From: Microcoleus vaginatus HSN003
GTDB taxonomy: Bacteria; Cyanobacteriota; Cyanobacteriia; Cyanobacteriales; Microcoleaceae
DNA length: 64,000 bases
NCBI RefSeq assembly: GCF_022701255.1
Contig: NZ_CP031705.1
Coordinates: forward strand, 1,625,501 to 1,689,500
Reading direction: 5' to 3'
A model generated the notes under the pieces. That model was not told the DNA's origin. It ran no database searches and saw only the letters and a list, made by a program, of their open reading frames with translations. The stretch's first letter is position 1; each line of letters begins with the position of its first letter. The position numbers and the translations under genes are program-made. Of this stretch, positions 34,571-42,780 are shown one piece after another.

Positions 34571-35905
34571 TTAAGTTGCTAATAAATCATCGAGTTCGCG
34601 GTAATCTGGCAAGGTTGTATCAATTTCTTTCCCCTGCCGCAAAACTGTGCGATCGCGCTGTGACCTCGATAACAGTTCGCTGAATTTTCGCGCCTTAAAC
34701 AAAATCAAATCTGCTGGTAAACCAACGGCAATTTTTCCTAGATTCGGCAATCCCATTAAATCTGCTGGTGTTTTTGTGACTGTGCGCGGCCAATCTTCCC
34801 AAGGCCTATCTAAATGAGCGATGCGGACTGCCATATTAAAGACTTCTAAAACATCATGGTCGCCAAATCCGTAAAACGGATCGCGGCAATTGTCGCTAGC
34901 AACTGCAACGGGAATTCCTGCTGCTTTGAGTTCGTGCAGCAGCGTGACTCCCCGCCAGCGCGGTGTACGCCCAGATTGTCGGTCTTGTAGGTAAAGATTG
35001 CACATCGGCAAGCTGACAATGCCAATATTTGCTTCCTTGACTAAATCCAGGGTTTCTGTTACTAAATCGGGGGGTTGTACTGCTAAACTACAGCAGTGTC
35101 CGCAGATGATTTGACCTGCAAAATTATGACGGATGGCGGTTTTTGCGACTTCTCGCAGTGTTGTTGATTCTGGATCGTCGTTTTCGTCGGTGTGGAAGTC
35201 GAGGTTTAAATTTCGTTCTTTGGCTAAGGCAAAAACTCGATCGAGTTGTTTGTCTAAGTCGGGGTTGATATAGGCGACTCCGCCGAGAATGCCACCGATT
35301 TGGGCAATGCGATCGGCTAATTTTTCGCCGGCTGGTGTCAGGAAATAGTCGAGGGAAACCAGGGAAACTGCTTGCAAGATCAGCCGATCGCCCCATTCGG
35401 CTTGCAGGGCTTCAAATACTCCCCAACTAATGTTTCCCTGTTCGCCTGCGCTGTCTATGTGAGTGCGGATGGCCTTGGTTCCGTGGGCGTAGCTGCATTT
35501 GAGGCCGAACTGCATCCGCCGGTAAACATCCTCTGCATTCCAGTTTTTTTGGGCATCAGCGCCCACTGCTTCGATCGCGCTGGCAAAAGTTCCATCGGGA
35601 TTGGGCGATCGTTCCCAAATGTGTCCTTTGTCTAAATGGGTGTGCATATCCACAAAACAAGGCCAAACTAAGCCGCCCTGCAAATCTACAACTGAGATAT
35701 CTCCAGAGGAGGATACAGGTTTTGTACCTGCTGGGATAATTTGGGCGATTGTACCCGCTGCAATTTCTATATCCACCGCACATAAATTGTTCTCACTCCC
35801 CGTTGTTGCGACAGTAGAAGCTGACGGGGCGATCGATTGCATCTCTAGAAGAGACGCGGGTACGCGACTATTTTTTAGCCAACAATTAGATGTACTTGGC
35901 AACAT
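34571..35905 (-). CDS. codA: Cytosine deaminase-type amidohydrolase
   Basis: The 444-residue amidohydrolase resembles bacterial CodA. Metal-binding motifs are in place: DMHTHLDKGHIW (HxH), LDFHTDEN, ICGHCCSLA and ASDNCRDPFYGFGDHDVLEV. The last is the typical catalytic Asp segment of cytosine deaminase, with its DPxYGxG context. It deaminates cytosine or related bases to uracil. The first 30 residues (before CAVDIEIAAGTI) look unconserved, so the true start may be internal. It is divergent from the urc1-like gene, across a 418-bp region, and fits a route from cytosine to uracil and on to catabolism or salvage. Related isocytosine deaminase activity cannot be excluded. Confidence 0.85.
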   Translation of the reverse strand: MLPSTSNCWLKNSRVPASLLEMQSIAPSASTVATTGSENNLCAVDIEIAAGTIAQIIPAGTKPVSSSGDISVVDLQGGLVWPCFVDMHTHLDKGHIWERSPNPDGTFASAIEAVGADAQKNWNAEDVYRRMQFGLKCSYAHGTKAIRTHIDSAGEQGNISWGVFEALQAEWGDRLILQAVSLVSLDYFLTPAGEKLADRIAQIGGILGGVAYINPDLDKQLDRVFALAKERNLNLDFHTDENDDPESTTLREVAKTAIRHNFAGQIICGHCCSLAVQPPDLVTETLDLVKEANIGIVSLPMCNLYLQDRQSGRTPRWRGVTLLHELKAAGIPVAVASDNCRDPFYGFGDHDVLEVFNMAVRIAHLDRPWEDWPRTVTKTPADLMGLPNLGKIAVGLPADLILFKARKFSELLSRSQRDRTVLRQGKEIDTTLPDYRELDDLLAT

Positions 35906-36323
35906 TAATTTTGTGAGTTAGTATGTATTTTCTTGATAATTCAGCGCTACCAGTTGTAACTATAGCAACCCTTGCAGGAATTGTGAACGTCTCTATTTTC
36001 CTCTTTATCTCTTTACTAGAGGCTCTGCGTCCTCTGCGCCCTCTGTGGTTAGTTCAAAAAAATCTCATGCACAAATGAAATAGAATCGCTAAAGAAACTT
36101 GGATTAAATATGTAGCTTTGTTGTTGGTAGGGCAGCCCTGATCGCTGAAGCAGAAATATAAAATTTTTATATTTTTGAGGAAAGCGCGCAAGTCAGCTTC
36201 ACGAGTTTGGCTATGCCGGATACTTTCAGACCCTGAATCCTTTTGCTATCATAAATCACTGCTTCAACTTGCCATTTGACTTTCAACTAACAGCAGCATC
36301 CATAGCAAGAGCCAAAAACAACT
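35906..36323. other. Divergent intergenic region between codA and urc1-like gene
   Basis: No gene is seen. It contains a CTATAGCAACCCTTGCAGGA repeat (also near 52990), an AGGCTCTGCGTCCTCTGCGC tract and an A/T palindrome around 36155-36175 (ATATAAAATTTTTATATTT). Shared promoters for both genes are expected here, but no regulator site can be named. Confidence 0.45.
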
Positions 36324-37571
36324 GTGTCAAAACCAAAGCATATAGTTTTAACATCCCATCCCGACAGATCGGGTACAAAACCTCATCCCATTTACTGGGG
36401 AGAAATCGATCCGCTGCAACGGGGGCCTGTGATTGGCAGCCTCACTAAATCGTCTCACCGGAATGCGATCGGCACTCATTCGGGTTCCTACTCTGTTTAT
36501 CGCGCGCTAGCAGTGGCTTCCGGCGCACTCCAAGCAGATCACCGCCCGGACTTTACCAACACCTCTCCGGCGGCACACATCGGGCCGCACCCGAGTTGGG
36601 GCGATCGCAATTTGATTGTTTCTCTCGATCCGTTTGGGGGTTTGGTCAGCGAAGTTTATACTTCATTTCTCCAGCAGGGATATGATATTCGACCGACAAT
36701 TGCTGTCACTAAAGCTCACATTAATATGCCGGAATTGCAAGATGCTATCGCTAAGGGGCGAGTGCAAATTGATGGCAAAATAGTCAAAGAAGGTGGCAAT
36801 TTAGCAGTAACTAAAATTGCGATCGACCCGGTGTGGTATTTGCCTGGAATTGCTCGGCGAATCGGTGCCCAAGAAAGCGTTCTTCGCCGTGTCCTGTTCG
36901 AGCAAACAGGCGGAATGTTCTCGGACTTAGTGACGCGGCCGGACTTGCACGTTTTCTTGCCGCCAATTGGCGGAACGACGGTTTATATTATTGGCGATGT
37001 CGCGAATATTTCTGACCCGGACAAGCAGTTGGCGGTACGTGTACATGATGAATGCAACGGTTCAGATGTCTTCAGTTCCGATATCTGCACTTGCCGCCCT
37101 TATTTGGTACATGGGATTGAAATTTGCATCGAAACGGCACAATCAGGCGGTTCTGGGGTAATTGTTTACTTCCGCAAGGAAGGGAGAGCTTTGGGGGAAG
37201 TGACTAAGTTTTTGGTGTACAATGCCAGAAAACGGCAGGCAGGCGGCGATCGAGCTGATGCCTATTTTACGCGCACTGAATGCGTTGCGGGAGTTCAAGA
37301 TATGCGGTTTCAAGAACTAATGCCAGACGTGCTGCACTGGTTGGGTATCTCTCGAATAGACAGTTTAGTTTCTATGAGCGATATGAAATACAATGCGATT
37401 ATCAATTCTGGCATTCAGGTGGTCGATCGCATCCCCATTCCAGAAGATTGGATTCCCGCAGACGCACAAGTCGAAATTGTCGCCAAAAAAGCCGCCGGCT
37501 ACTACACGCCAGACCCTGTGCCAGATGCTACAATTCTTGCAGAAGCGATCGGACGCGATTTAGGAGATTGA
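36324..37571 (+). CDS. URC1-like GTP cyclohydrolase II family protein
   Basis: The 415-residue protein has a GTP cyclohydrolase II core in its second half. The zinc cysteines lie in SSDICTCRPYL, with VRVHDECNGSDVF before and GVIVYFRKEGRALG after, all positions of the RibA family. An N-terminal extension of about 190 residues (PIYWGEIDPLQRGPVIGSLT, then GDRNLIVSLDPFGGLVSEVY) is the hallmark of the longer URC1 group from the yeast uracil catabolism pathway. In that pathway Urc1 is thought to open the pyrimidine ring of a uridine nucleotide. A GTG start at 36324 is assumed. Its neighbours, urc4 and upp, support the assignment. Confidence 0.85.
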   Translation: MSKPKHIVLTSHPDRSGTKPHPIYWGEIDPLQRGPVIGSLTKSSHRNAIGTHSGSYSVYRALAVASGALQADHRPDFTNTSPAAHIGPHPSWGDRNLIVSLDPFGGLVSEVYTSFLQQGYDIRPTIAVTKAHINMPELQDAIAKGRVQIDGKIVKEGGNLAVTKIAIDPVWYLPGIARRIGAQESVLRRVLFEQTGGMFSDLVTRPDLHVFLPPIGGTTVYIIGDVANISDPDKQLAVRVHDECNGSDVFSSDICTCRPYLVHGIEICIETAQSGGSGVIVYFRKEGRALGEVTKFLVYNARKRQAGGDRADAYFTRTECVAGVQDMRFQELMPDVLHWLGISRIDSLVSMSDMKYNAIINSGIQVVDRIPIPEDWIPADAQVEIVAKKAAGYYTPDPVPDATILAEAIGRDLGD

Positions 37572-37655
37572 GAGGGCCAAGACGCGATCGGACGCGAACT
37601 CTCGCGTCTTGGCCACATAAAATTATTGCTGGTTTTTGATCAGTCAGGGTAGGTT

Positions 37656-38738
37656 ATGGCTAATTTGCGTTCTACTGTGATCGTAAAAACAGATATTTGC
37701 GGATATACCGTCAGAGTCAAAAAATTATCTCAGTCGGACTTGAGTAGTTTGTTAAACGAGCATAAAACTTTTGTTTCAGATATTAGCACCAGAAATGAAG
37801 GCAGCGTGATTAAAGGGGAAGGTGATTCATTTTGGATAATTTTTCCCAGCGTCACAGCAGCGGCTGTAGCAGCCATAGAAATGCAGCAAGAATTGAGAGC
37901 GCAACAATCTAGCAAGGCAAACGACGAACGATTGGCTATTCGCGTGTCGATTACATTAGGAGATGTCTTGCATCAAGATAAAGATATCTTTGGCGATACT
38001 GTGAATTTAACAGCGCGCATAGAATCAGTAACTCCGCCGGATGAAATATATTTGTCCCAAGCAGCATGGCTGGCGCTCAATAAAGCAGAAGTGCAAACGT
38101 CTTTTGTTAACGAGTTTTCTTTGAAAGGGATGAGCGAACCTGAAAAAGTTTACAAAGTTGACCAAAGTTACAAAACGCGAATCATCAAGAATCAAGCCAT
38201 AATTAAAGCTGATTTGAGAGGTTTTATAGCTTATCAAGAATCTAATTCTATCAAAGATGTGGAATATTTGCTCACCAACTTTGATACTTTTGAAAAAACA
38301 ATCTGCGAAGAATATGGTGGCACAATTCGGAGTATTGTTGGCGATTCGCATTTGTTGACTTTCCCGGAAGCTCACTCAGCCTTAGCGGCAATGGAAAGTT
38401 TGTGCGAGAATTGGAAACTTTTTATTCACGCCAATCAAATACCTTGCGGTTTGTCGGTGGGAGTTGCTAAGGGAAATTTATATATATTTCGCTCTTGCAC
38501 TTACGGAAAAGATATTCACATAGCCGACAGGCTGGAAGATTTAAGTAAAATAATATCTCCGGGGAGAGAAAGAAATTCGGTCATAGTTTCCGATCAAATA
38601 AAACGCGAAGTCAGCGGATCAAAGTGGGAATATAAGCTGATCAAAATCGATAAAAATGTGATTTTAGATAATCTTCTAGATTACACTCAGTTTGACTTTT
38701 TTCAAGAAAACGATGTTTATCGGTGTTTGGTTACATGA
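37656..38738 (+). CDS. Tandem class III nucleotide cyclase
   Basis: The 360-residue soluble protein has two class III cyclase homology domains. Domain 1 (residues 6-165) keeps the key residues: metal Asp13 (VKTDICGYT), Asp57 (GEGDSFW), purine-site Lys53, and transition-state Asn117/Arg121 (GDTVNLTAR). Domain 2 (residues 178-355) keeps both metal Asp positions (D186, D230) and Arg292, but Lys is replaced (RSIVGD) and Asn is replaced by His288. So a catalytic plus a degenerate half is likely. It has no sensor or membrane segment. Its TGA overlaps the ATG of the urc4 gene (ATGA), implying translational coupling. Confidence 0.85.
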   Translation: MANLRSTVIVKTDICGYTVRVKKLSQSDLSSLLNEHKTFVSDISTRNEGSVIKGEGDSFWIIFPSVTAAAVAAIEMQQELRAQQSSKANDERLAIRVSITLGDVLHQDKDIFGDTVNLTARIESVTPPDEIYLSQAAWLALNKAEVQTSFVNEFSLKGMSEPEKVYKVDQSYKTRIIKNQAIIKADLRGFIAYQESNSIKDVEYLLTNFDTFEKTICEEYGGTIRSIVGDSHLLTFPEAHSALAAMESLCENWKLFIHANQIPCGLSVGVAKGNLYIFRSCTYGKDIHIADRLEDLSKIISPGRERNSVIVSDQIKREVSGSKWEYKLIKIDKNVILDNLLDYTQFDFFQENDVYRCLVT

Positions 38739-39982
38739 AGTTGCACAATATTGAACTTGAGACTGTAGAATATCTGAGAACGCCGGCTGCTATTCGTCAA
38801 AAGTGCGATCGGCTTTTTGATTTAGCCAGCCTGAACAAACTCCGCTACTTCCGCGTCGATTTATCCCAACTCGACAAAGCAGCAAATTATGTAATTGACA
38901 CAACGCGGGAACAGTATCCCGATTTTAACATTCCCTTTCACAGTCGCTGGCGACACTTTGAAGCCGGCAACCTGCCGCGCCTCGCCGAATTGGATGCAGC
39001 TTTAGCAGAATTTGCGCTCATAGAGCAAGCTAAGAGCAAATTTGATTTAGCAATTATCAGCGTTTTGCTCGATGCCGGTGCTGGTGCAGATTGGCAGTAT
39101 TGCGAACCAGAAACCGGGCTGATTTACCGCCGTTCTGAAGGGTTAGCAATAGCCAGCTTGCGGATGTTTTGTCAAGGTGTTTTTTCTAGCAATCCCGATT
39201 TTCCTTGGCAAGCGGATTCTGGCGGACTTTCTCAATTAAAACTAGAAACCTTAGCTGCTGGATTTCAGGTAAGTCGAGACAATCCGCTAGTTGGTTTAAC
39301 AGGAAGATTAGAATTATTGCAGCGTTTGGGAAAGGCGATTTGTCAGCACCCATTATTATTTGGCAGCGAAAACCCGCGTCCCGGCAATTTGGCAAAATAC
39401 TTGCTAGACAATCGGGTTTGTGGAGTCAACACTGTGAATGCTACGGTCGTGTTGAACGCTGTTTTGACAAGTTTTGGGGAAATTTGGCCGGGAAGATATG
39501 CAATTGGTGGCGTTAATTTAGGCGATGTTTGGCGACATCCGGCTTTAACAGGAGAAAATCTAGGAGATGAATTCGTGCCGTTTCACAAACTCTCCCAGTG
39601 GTTGACTTATTCGCTGTTGGAACCGCTGCAAGAACTTGGTTTAGAAGTCGCGGGATTGGATGAGTTAACGGGATTGCCTGAGTACCGCAACGGCGGTTTA
39701 TGTTTGGATATCGGGCTGCTGCGGGCCAAAGATTCGGCTATTTTTGAGCAGAGTTACTTGCCGGGTTCGGAAGTTATAGTAGAATGGCGATCGCTGACTG
39801 TGAATCTTTTAGATAAAATTGCCGCAGCTATTCGAGAAAAGCTGCATTTGAGTGCGACAGAATTGCCGCTGGTGAAGATTTTGCAAGGAGGAACTTGGGC
39901 GGCGGGGCGGAAAATTGCGGCAGAATTGAGGGCTGGTGGAGGGCCGCCAATTCAGATTGAAAGTGACGGCACTGTGTTTTAG
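38735..39982 (+). CDS. URC4 / DUF1688 protein of uracil catabolism
   Basis: The 415-residue protein matches DUF1688: VEYLRTPAAIRQKCDRLFDL, then PFHSRWRHFEAGN, LDAGAGADWQY, FRRSEGLAIAS-like (here YRRSEGLAIAS), and TGLPEYRNGGLCLDIGLL. The family includes yeast Urc4, required for uracil catabolism; its chemistry is not settled. The ATG at 38735 overlaps the cyclase stop; a GTG at 38723 lies further inside the cyclase gene. Together with the urc1-like gene and upp (1.4 kb downstream) it marks a bacterial URC cluster. Confidence 0.85.
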   Translation: MKLHNIELETVEYLRTPAAIRQKCDRLFDLASLNKLRYFRVDLSQLDKAANYVIDTTREQYPDFNIPFHSRWRHFEAGNLPRLAELDAALAEFALIEQAKSKFDLAIISVLLDAGAGADWQYCEPETGLIYRRSEGLAIASLRMFCQGVFSSNPDFPWQADSGGLSQLKLETLAAGFQVSRDNPLVGLTGRLELLQRLGKAICQHPLLFGSENPRPGNLAKYLLDNRVCGVNTVNATVVLNAVLTSFGEIWPGRYAIGGVNLGDVWRHPALTGENLGDEFVPFHKLSQWLTYSLLEPLQELGLEVAGLDELTGLPEYRNGGLCLDIGLLRAKDSAIFEQSYLPGSEVIVEWRSLTVNLLDKIAAAIREKLHLSATELPLVKILQGGTWAAGRKIAAELRAGGGPPIQIESDGTVF

Positions 39983-40115
39983 AGGGAAGAAGGAAGAAGC
40001 AAGAAGGAAGAGGGAAGAAGGAAGAGGGAAGAGGGAAGAGGGAAGAAGGAAGAGGGAAGAAGGAAGAGGGAAGAGGGAAGAGGGAAGAAGCAAGAAGCAA
40101 GAAGGAAGAGGGAAA
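39983..40115. repeat. Purine-rich GGAAGAAGGAAGAGG microsatellite
   Basis: An irregular array of AGGGAAGA and AGGAAGA units fills about 130 bp directly after urc4. Both strands give open frames rich in Lys/Glu/Arg or Leu/Pro/Ser, which are artefacts of the repeat. Shorter tracts occur at 30658-30715 and 46642-46695. Confidence 0.85.
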
Positions 40116-40199
40116 ATTATCCCCTCTTCCAACTTAAAACTCAAAATTCAAAATTCAAACCTGAAAACTATTCCTCACACTACACTCCCGACAAGCTGC

Positions 40200-40772
40200 T
40201 TAGCGACAAGTGCGATATTTGACATGATAAACTAAACCGCGATGAGCCAAATCGAAGGAGTCAACGGTGGCCATGCCGGCACCGCGGGCTGTCATGGCAG
40301 CATTTACTCTCATATTTACACTGTCGCCGCAGCGAGACCAAACATTCGCTACAGTGGCTAAGCTATCTCGAACATTGTAGTTAGTTTCGCCGCTGAGATT
40401 CCGATTAAAAACTGCGCCGCGCGCTCCAGCGAAAAAGTATTCTGCTCGCAGGTTGGCTGTGGTTTTGGGAGCAACGTAGCCGCGATAATCAGCATCGTAG
40501 ATAGAAATTTGGTAGCCTTGGGGTACTTTGATGGGAATGCTCAGATTGCAGCTTTTCCGGCTTTGTGTTGAGACATTTCCCTGGGCTGCAAATTTGTCAA
40601 ATAGGATGGTGAGTTCTTGACCGTCGGGGCTGACGCTGACGCTGGCAGAGCGATCGGGGCAACCGCTACCGCCATAGCTTGCACCTAAAATTTGAACGGC
40701 AGGATTAGCCAAGGCGGGGCTGATAGAAGCAGTCATTAATGCCGTAGCTAGCAATAGTTTTACAAACTTCAT
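40200..40772 (-). CDS. Secreted DUF4360 protein
   Basis: The 190-residue protein has a clear signal peptide (MKFVKLLLATALMTASISPA, cut probably after ALA). A DUF4360-like beta-rich domain follows: SYGGSGCPDRSASVSVSPDG, then ELTILFDKFAAQ, KSCNLSIPIKVPQGYQISI and VWSRCGDSVNMRVN. Four cysteines could form two disulfides (Cys38-like with Cys73-like, and two near the C-terminus). The family is common in fungi, actinobacteria and cyanobacteria, without known function. It stands alone. Confidence 0.87.
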   Translation of the reverse strand: MKFVKLLLATALMTASISPALANPAVQILGASYGGSGCPDRSASVSVSPDGQELTILFDKFAAQGNVSTQSRKSCNLSIPIKVPQGYQISIYDADYRGYVAPKTTANLRAEYFFAGARGAVFNRNLSGETNYNVRDSLATVANVWSRCGDSVNMRVNAAMTARGAGMATVDSFDLAHRGLVYHVKYRTCR

Positions 40773-41373
40773 GGATGTTCTCCTTAATAAGTTCAGTTGT
40801 GTGTTAGGAGCACCCTAAAAAAATGGAAGTGAATTTCGGTAATGCGTTTTAAAGTTGGATATAACCGCCTTCATGTTGAAAGATGAAAAGCCAGTCAAGC
40901 CAAGCTTATGACCTCATGGGCAGTTCCTATCCAGCTTTTTTCGATTAGTGAATTAATCGAAAAAATAGGTTTTTTGTTGATACTTCTTAAGATTCATATC
41001 TGTTGGTAAAAGTTCCGGAAGATTTCGGGGCGAAGCTCCGGATCTGTGTTAATGGGCTTGGATGGAGCGCGAGACAGCGAAACCTGTGGGGAGGCTTTTG
41101 GGCCCGGATCTGCGTTCTTAGGAAGAGTGCGGGAAGGAGAGGAAACGAGATAATGACATATTTGTATATTTTCAAACCTCGCATACTTAGTGTCGCGCTG
41201 GGCGGATGAAAGGCAAGTGTAGAAGTAATTTTATTCGCGCGATATTCGTGTTTTCAATAGGGGTTTGATATAAGTAGTCCAGGACGCAGGGGCGGCAGAA
41301 ACCAGGTTTTTTTGCGTCTAGAATTCCTTGAGGGCTGATAAGTTAGAATAAAGCAAATTAATTATTCAAAAAA
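40773..41373. other. Intergenic region with an A/T-rich palindrome
   Basis: Positions 40936-40966 form an inverted repeat, TTTTTTCGATTA ... TTAATCGAAAAAA, with a short loop, flanked by T and A runs. It could be an operator or a weak bidirectional terminator. The 40990-41210 segment has open frames but no protein character. A TAGAAT -10-like box lies about 25 bp ahead of upp. Confidence 0.4.
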
Positions 41374-42009
41374 ATGAGTGCTAAAGTTACTGTCATTGAC
41401 CATCCTTTGATACAGCACAAGTTAACTCTCATGCGACAAACTCAAACGAGCACGGCGAAATTTCGCCAACTGCTGAAAGAGATTGGAATGCTGCTAGCGT
41501 ATGAAGTGACGCGAGATTTACCGCTAAAATACGAACAAATAGAAACGCCGATCGCCCAAATGAATGCACCGGTGCTAGCTGCAGAAAAGAAAATTGTTAT
41601 TATTTCAATTATGCGCGCAGGTCAGGGACTGTTAGATAGTATTTTAGAGCTGATTCCGTCTGCGAGGGTAGGACATATTGGTTGGTACCGTGATCCGACA
41701 ACTCGGATGGTGATCGAATATTATTTCAAAGTTCCCCAGGATATCGAACAGCGAGATGTTTTAATTGTCGATCCGATGTTGGCTACTGGTAATTCAGCAG
41801 TGGCGGCAGTGGATAGGCTGAAAGAAGTTAATCCGAAGTCTATTAAGTTTTTGTGCTTGCTGGCGGCGCCGGAGGGACTTAAGCACTTTCACGAACAACA
41901 CCCTGACGTGCAGATTTATACGGCGGCAGTTGATGAGTGTTTGGACGAGCACGGCTATATTGTACCCGGCCTCGGAGATGCGGGCGATCGGCTTTACGGC
42001 ACTCTCTGA
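41374..42009 (+). CDS. upp: Uracil phosphoribosyltransferase
   Basis: The 211-residue enzyme makes UMP from uracil and PRPP. Conserved UPRTase segments are [20 protein letters not shown] at the N-terminus, [40 protein letters not shown] (PRPP loop), and the C-terminal uracil-binding [16 protein letters not shown]. In the yeast URC pathway this activity (Urc6) is the entry step, so its place after urc4 is consistent with one functional cluster, although a 1.4-kb gap with an opposite-strand gene separates them. Confidence 0.95.
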   Translation: MSAKVTVIDHPLIQHKLTLMRQTQTSTAKFRQLLKEIGMLLAYEVTRDLPLKYEQIETPIAQMNAPVLAAEKKIVIISIMRAGQGLLDSILELIPSARVGHIGWYRDPTTRMVIEYYFKVPQDIEQRDVLIVDPMLATGNSAVAAVDRLKEVNPKSIKFLCLLAAPEGLKHFHEQHPDVQIYTAAVDECLDEHGYIVPGLGDAGDRLYGTL

Positions 42010-42329
42010 ATTCAATAAAATGATTTTGGGCTGTATATGCCAATACATTCATTAAAAAATAATTTTACTAACATAAGTAGTGGTTGGATAGTGCCATACA
42101 ATGTAAATTGTAAGATTTTAATGTCAAGAAAAGCCTATATATAGCAAGGGTTGTAGGATTTTATTACATTAAATTCGTAAATTGCATTATCTAGATGTAT
42201 TTATTGCATCTTATGGGTAAAATCTCTGCCTTTAGTGTAATTAATCGCAGGAATTAGTTCATAAGATAGATGTATGATGCTAACCGTTTGTGATCGACTA
42301 CTAACATTTTTTGGACGAGGAAAAAAACA
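42010..42329. other. A/T-rich intergenic region
   Basis: No repeat family or palindrome stands out. It probably holds the upp terminator and the promoter of the small gene at 42330; I cannot place either. Confidence 0.4.
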
Positions 42330-42476
42330 ATGGAGACTACAGCACAGAAAGAAGCCCCAACTCAGCCTGTTGAGGAAGTGAAAATCAACAATATCAACAG
42401 TTTGGAGTTTGAGCTTTGGGCTAAAGCGGTGAAACGGCAGATGATTGCAGCACTCTCTAAAAAGGGCGCGATTTGA
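42330..42476 (+). CDS. Small protein of unknown function (48 aa)
   Basis: The frame starts at ATG 42330, with GAGG about 10 bp upstream, and ends at TGA 42474-42476. The product has an acidic N-terminus (METTAQKEAPTQPVEEVKIN) and a basic amphipathic C-terminal half (ELWAKAVKRQMIAALSKKG). Similar short proteins may occur in other filamentous cyanobacteria, but I recall no function. A 99-residue frame on the other strand overlaps it and is less protein-like. Confidence 0.5.
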   Translation: METTAQKEAPTQPVEEVKINNINSLEFELWAKAVKRQMIAALSKKGAI

Positions 42477-42780
42477 CATCTCTGGGTTTTTTGTGTGCAA
42501 CTTGTGTTAATTAAATTAACAAAATTTTTGTCTGCATGGTTGTCCAAGAGCGATAAGTGGGGAGGGAAAGAGTTTTGAGATTGCGCCTCTTTCGGAGTTG
42601 GGGGAAGGGGAGAAGAAAGCATTTTCCTTATTCCTAGTTTTGGACGCACGGGTGGAAGGAAACCGGGTTTTTTTACGAAAATACTTCTGTTGCAATCGGC
42701 AGAAATGGTAAAAAACCCCGGTTTCTTTGTGTCAAGAGTGCCTCCGGGACTGTTCTATCTGCCGAATGCTTTCTGCCAGA
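42477..42780. repeat. Intergenic region with the ACCGGGTTTTTTT hairpin repeat
   Basis: Positions 42635-42730 carry a copy of the hairpin repeat (GACGCACGGGTGG, AACCGGGTTTTTTTACG ... AAAACCCCGGTTTC), homologous to 30518-30600 and 10228-10300. No gene is seen. Confidence 0.65.

Noticed and set aside
39809..40144. Minus-strand frames rich in Leu/Pro/Ser
   Set aside because: They are the complement of the GGAAGAAGG repeat and the urc4 end.
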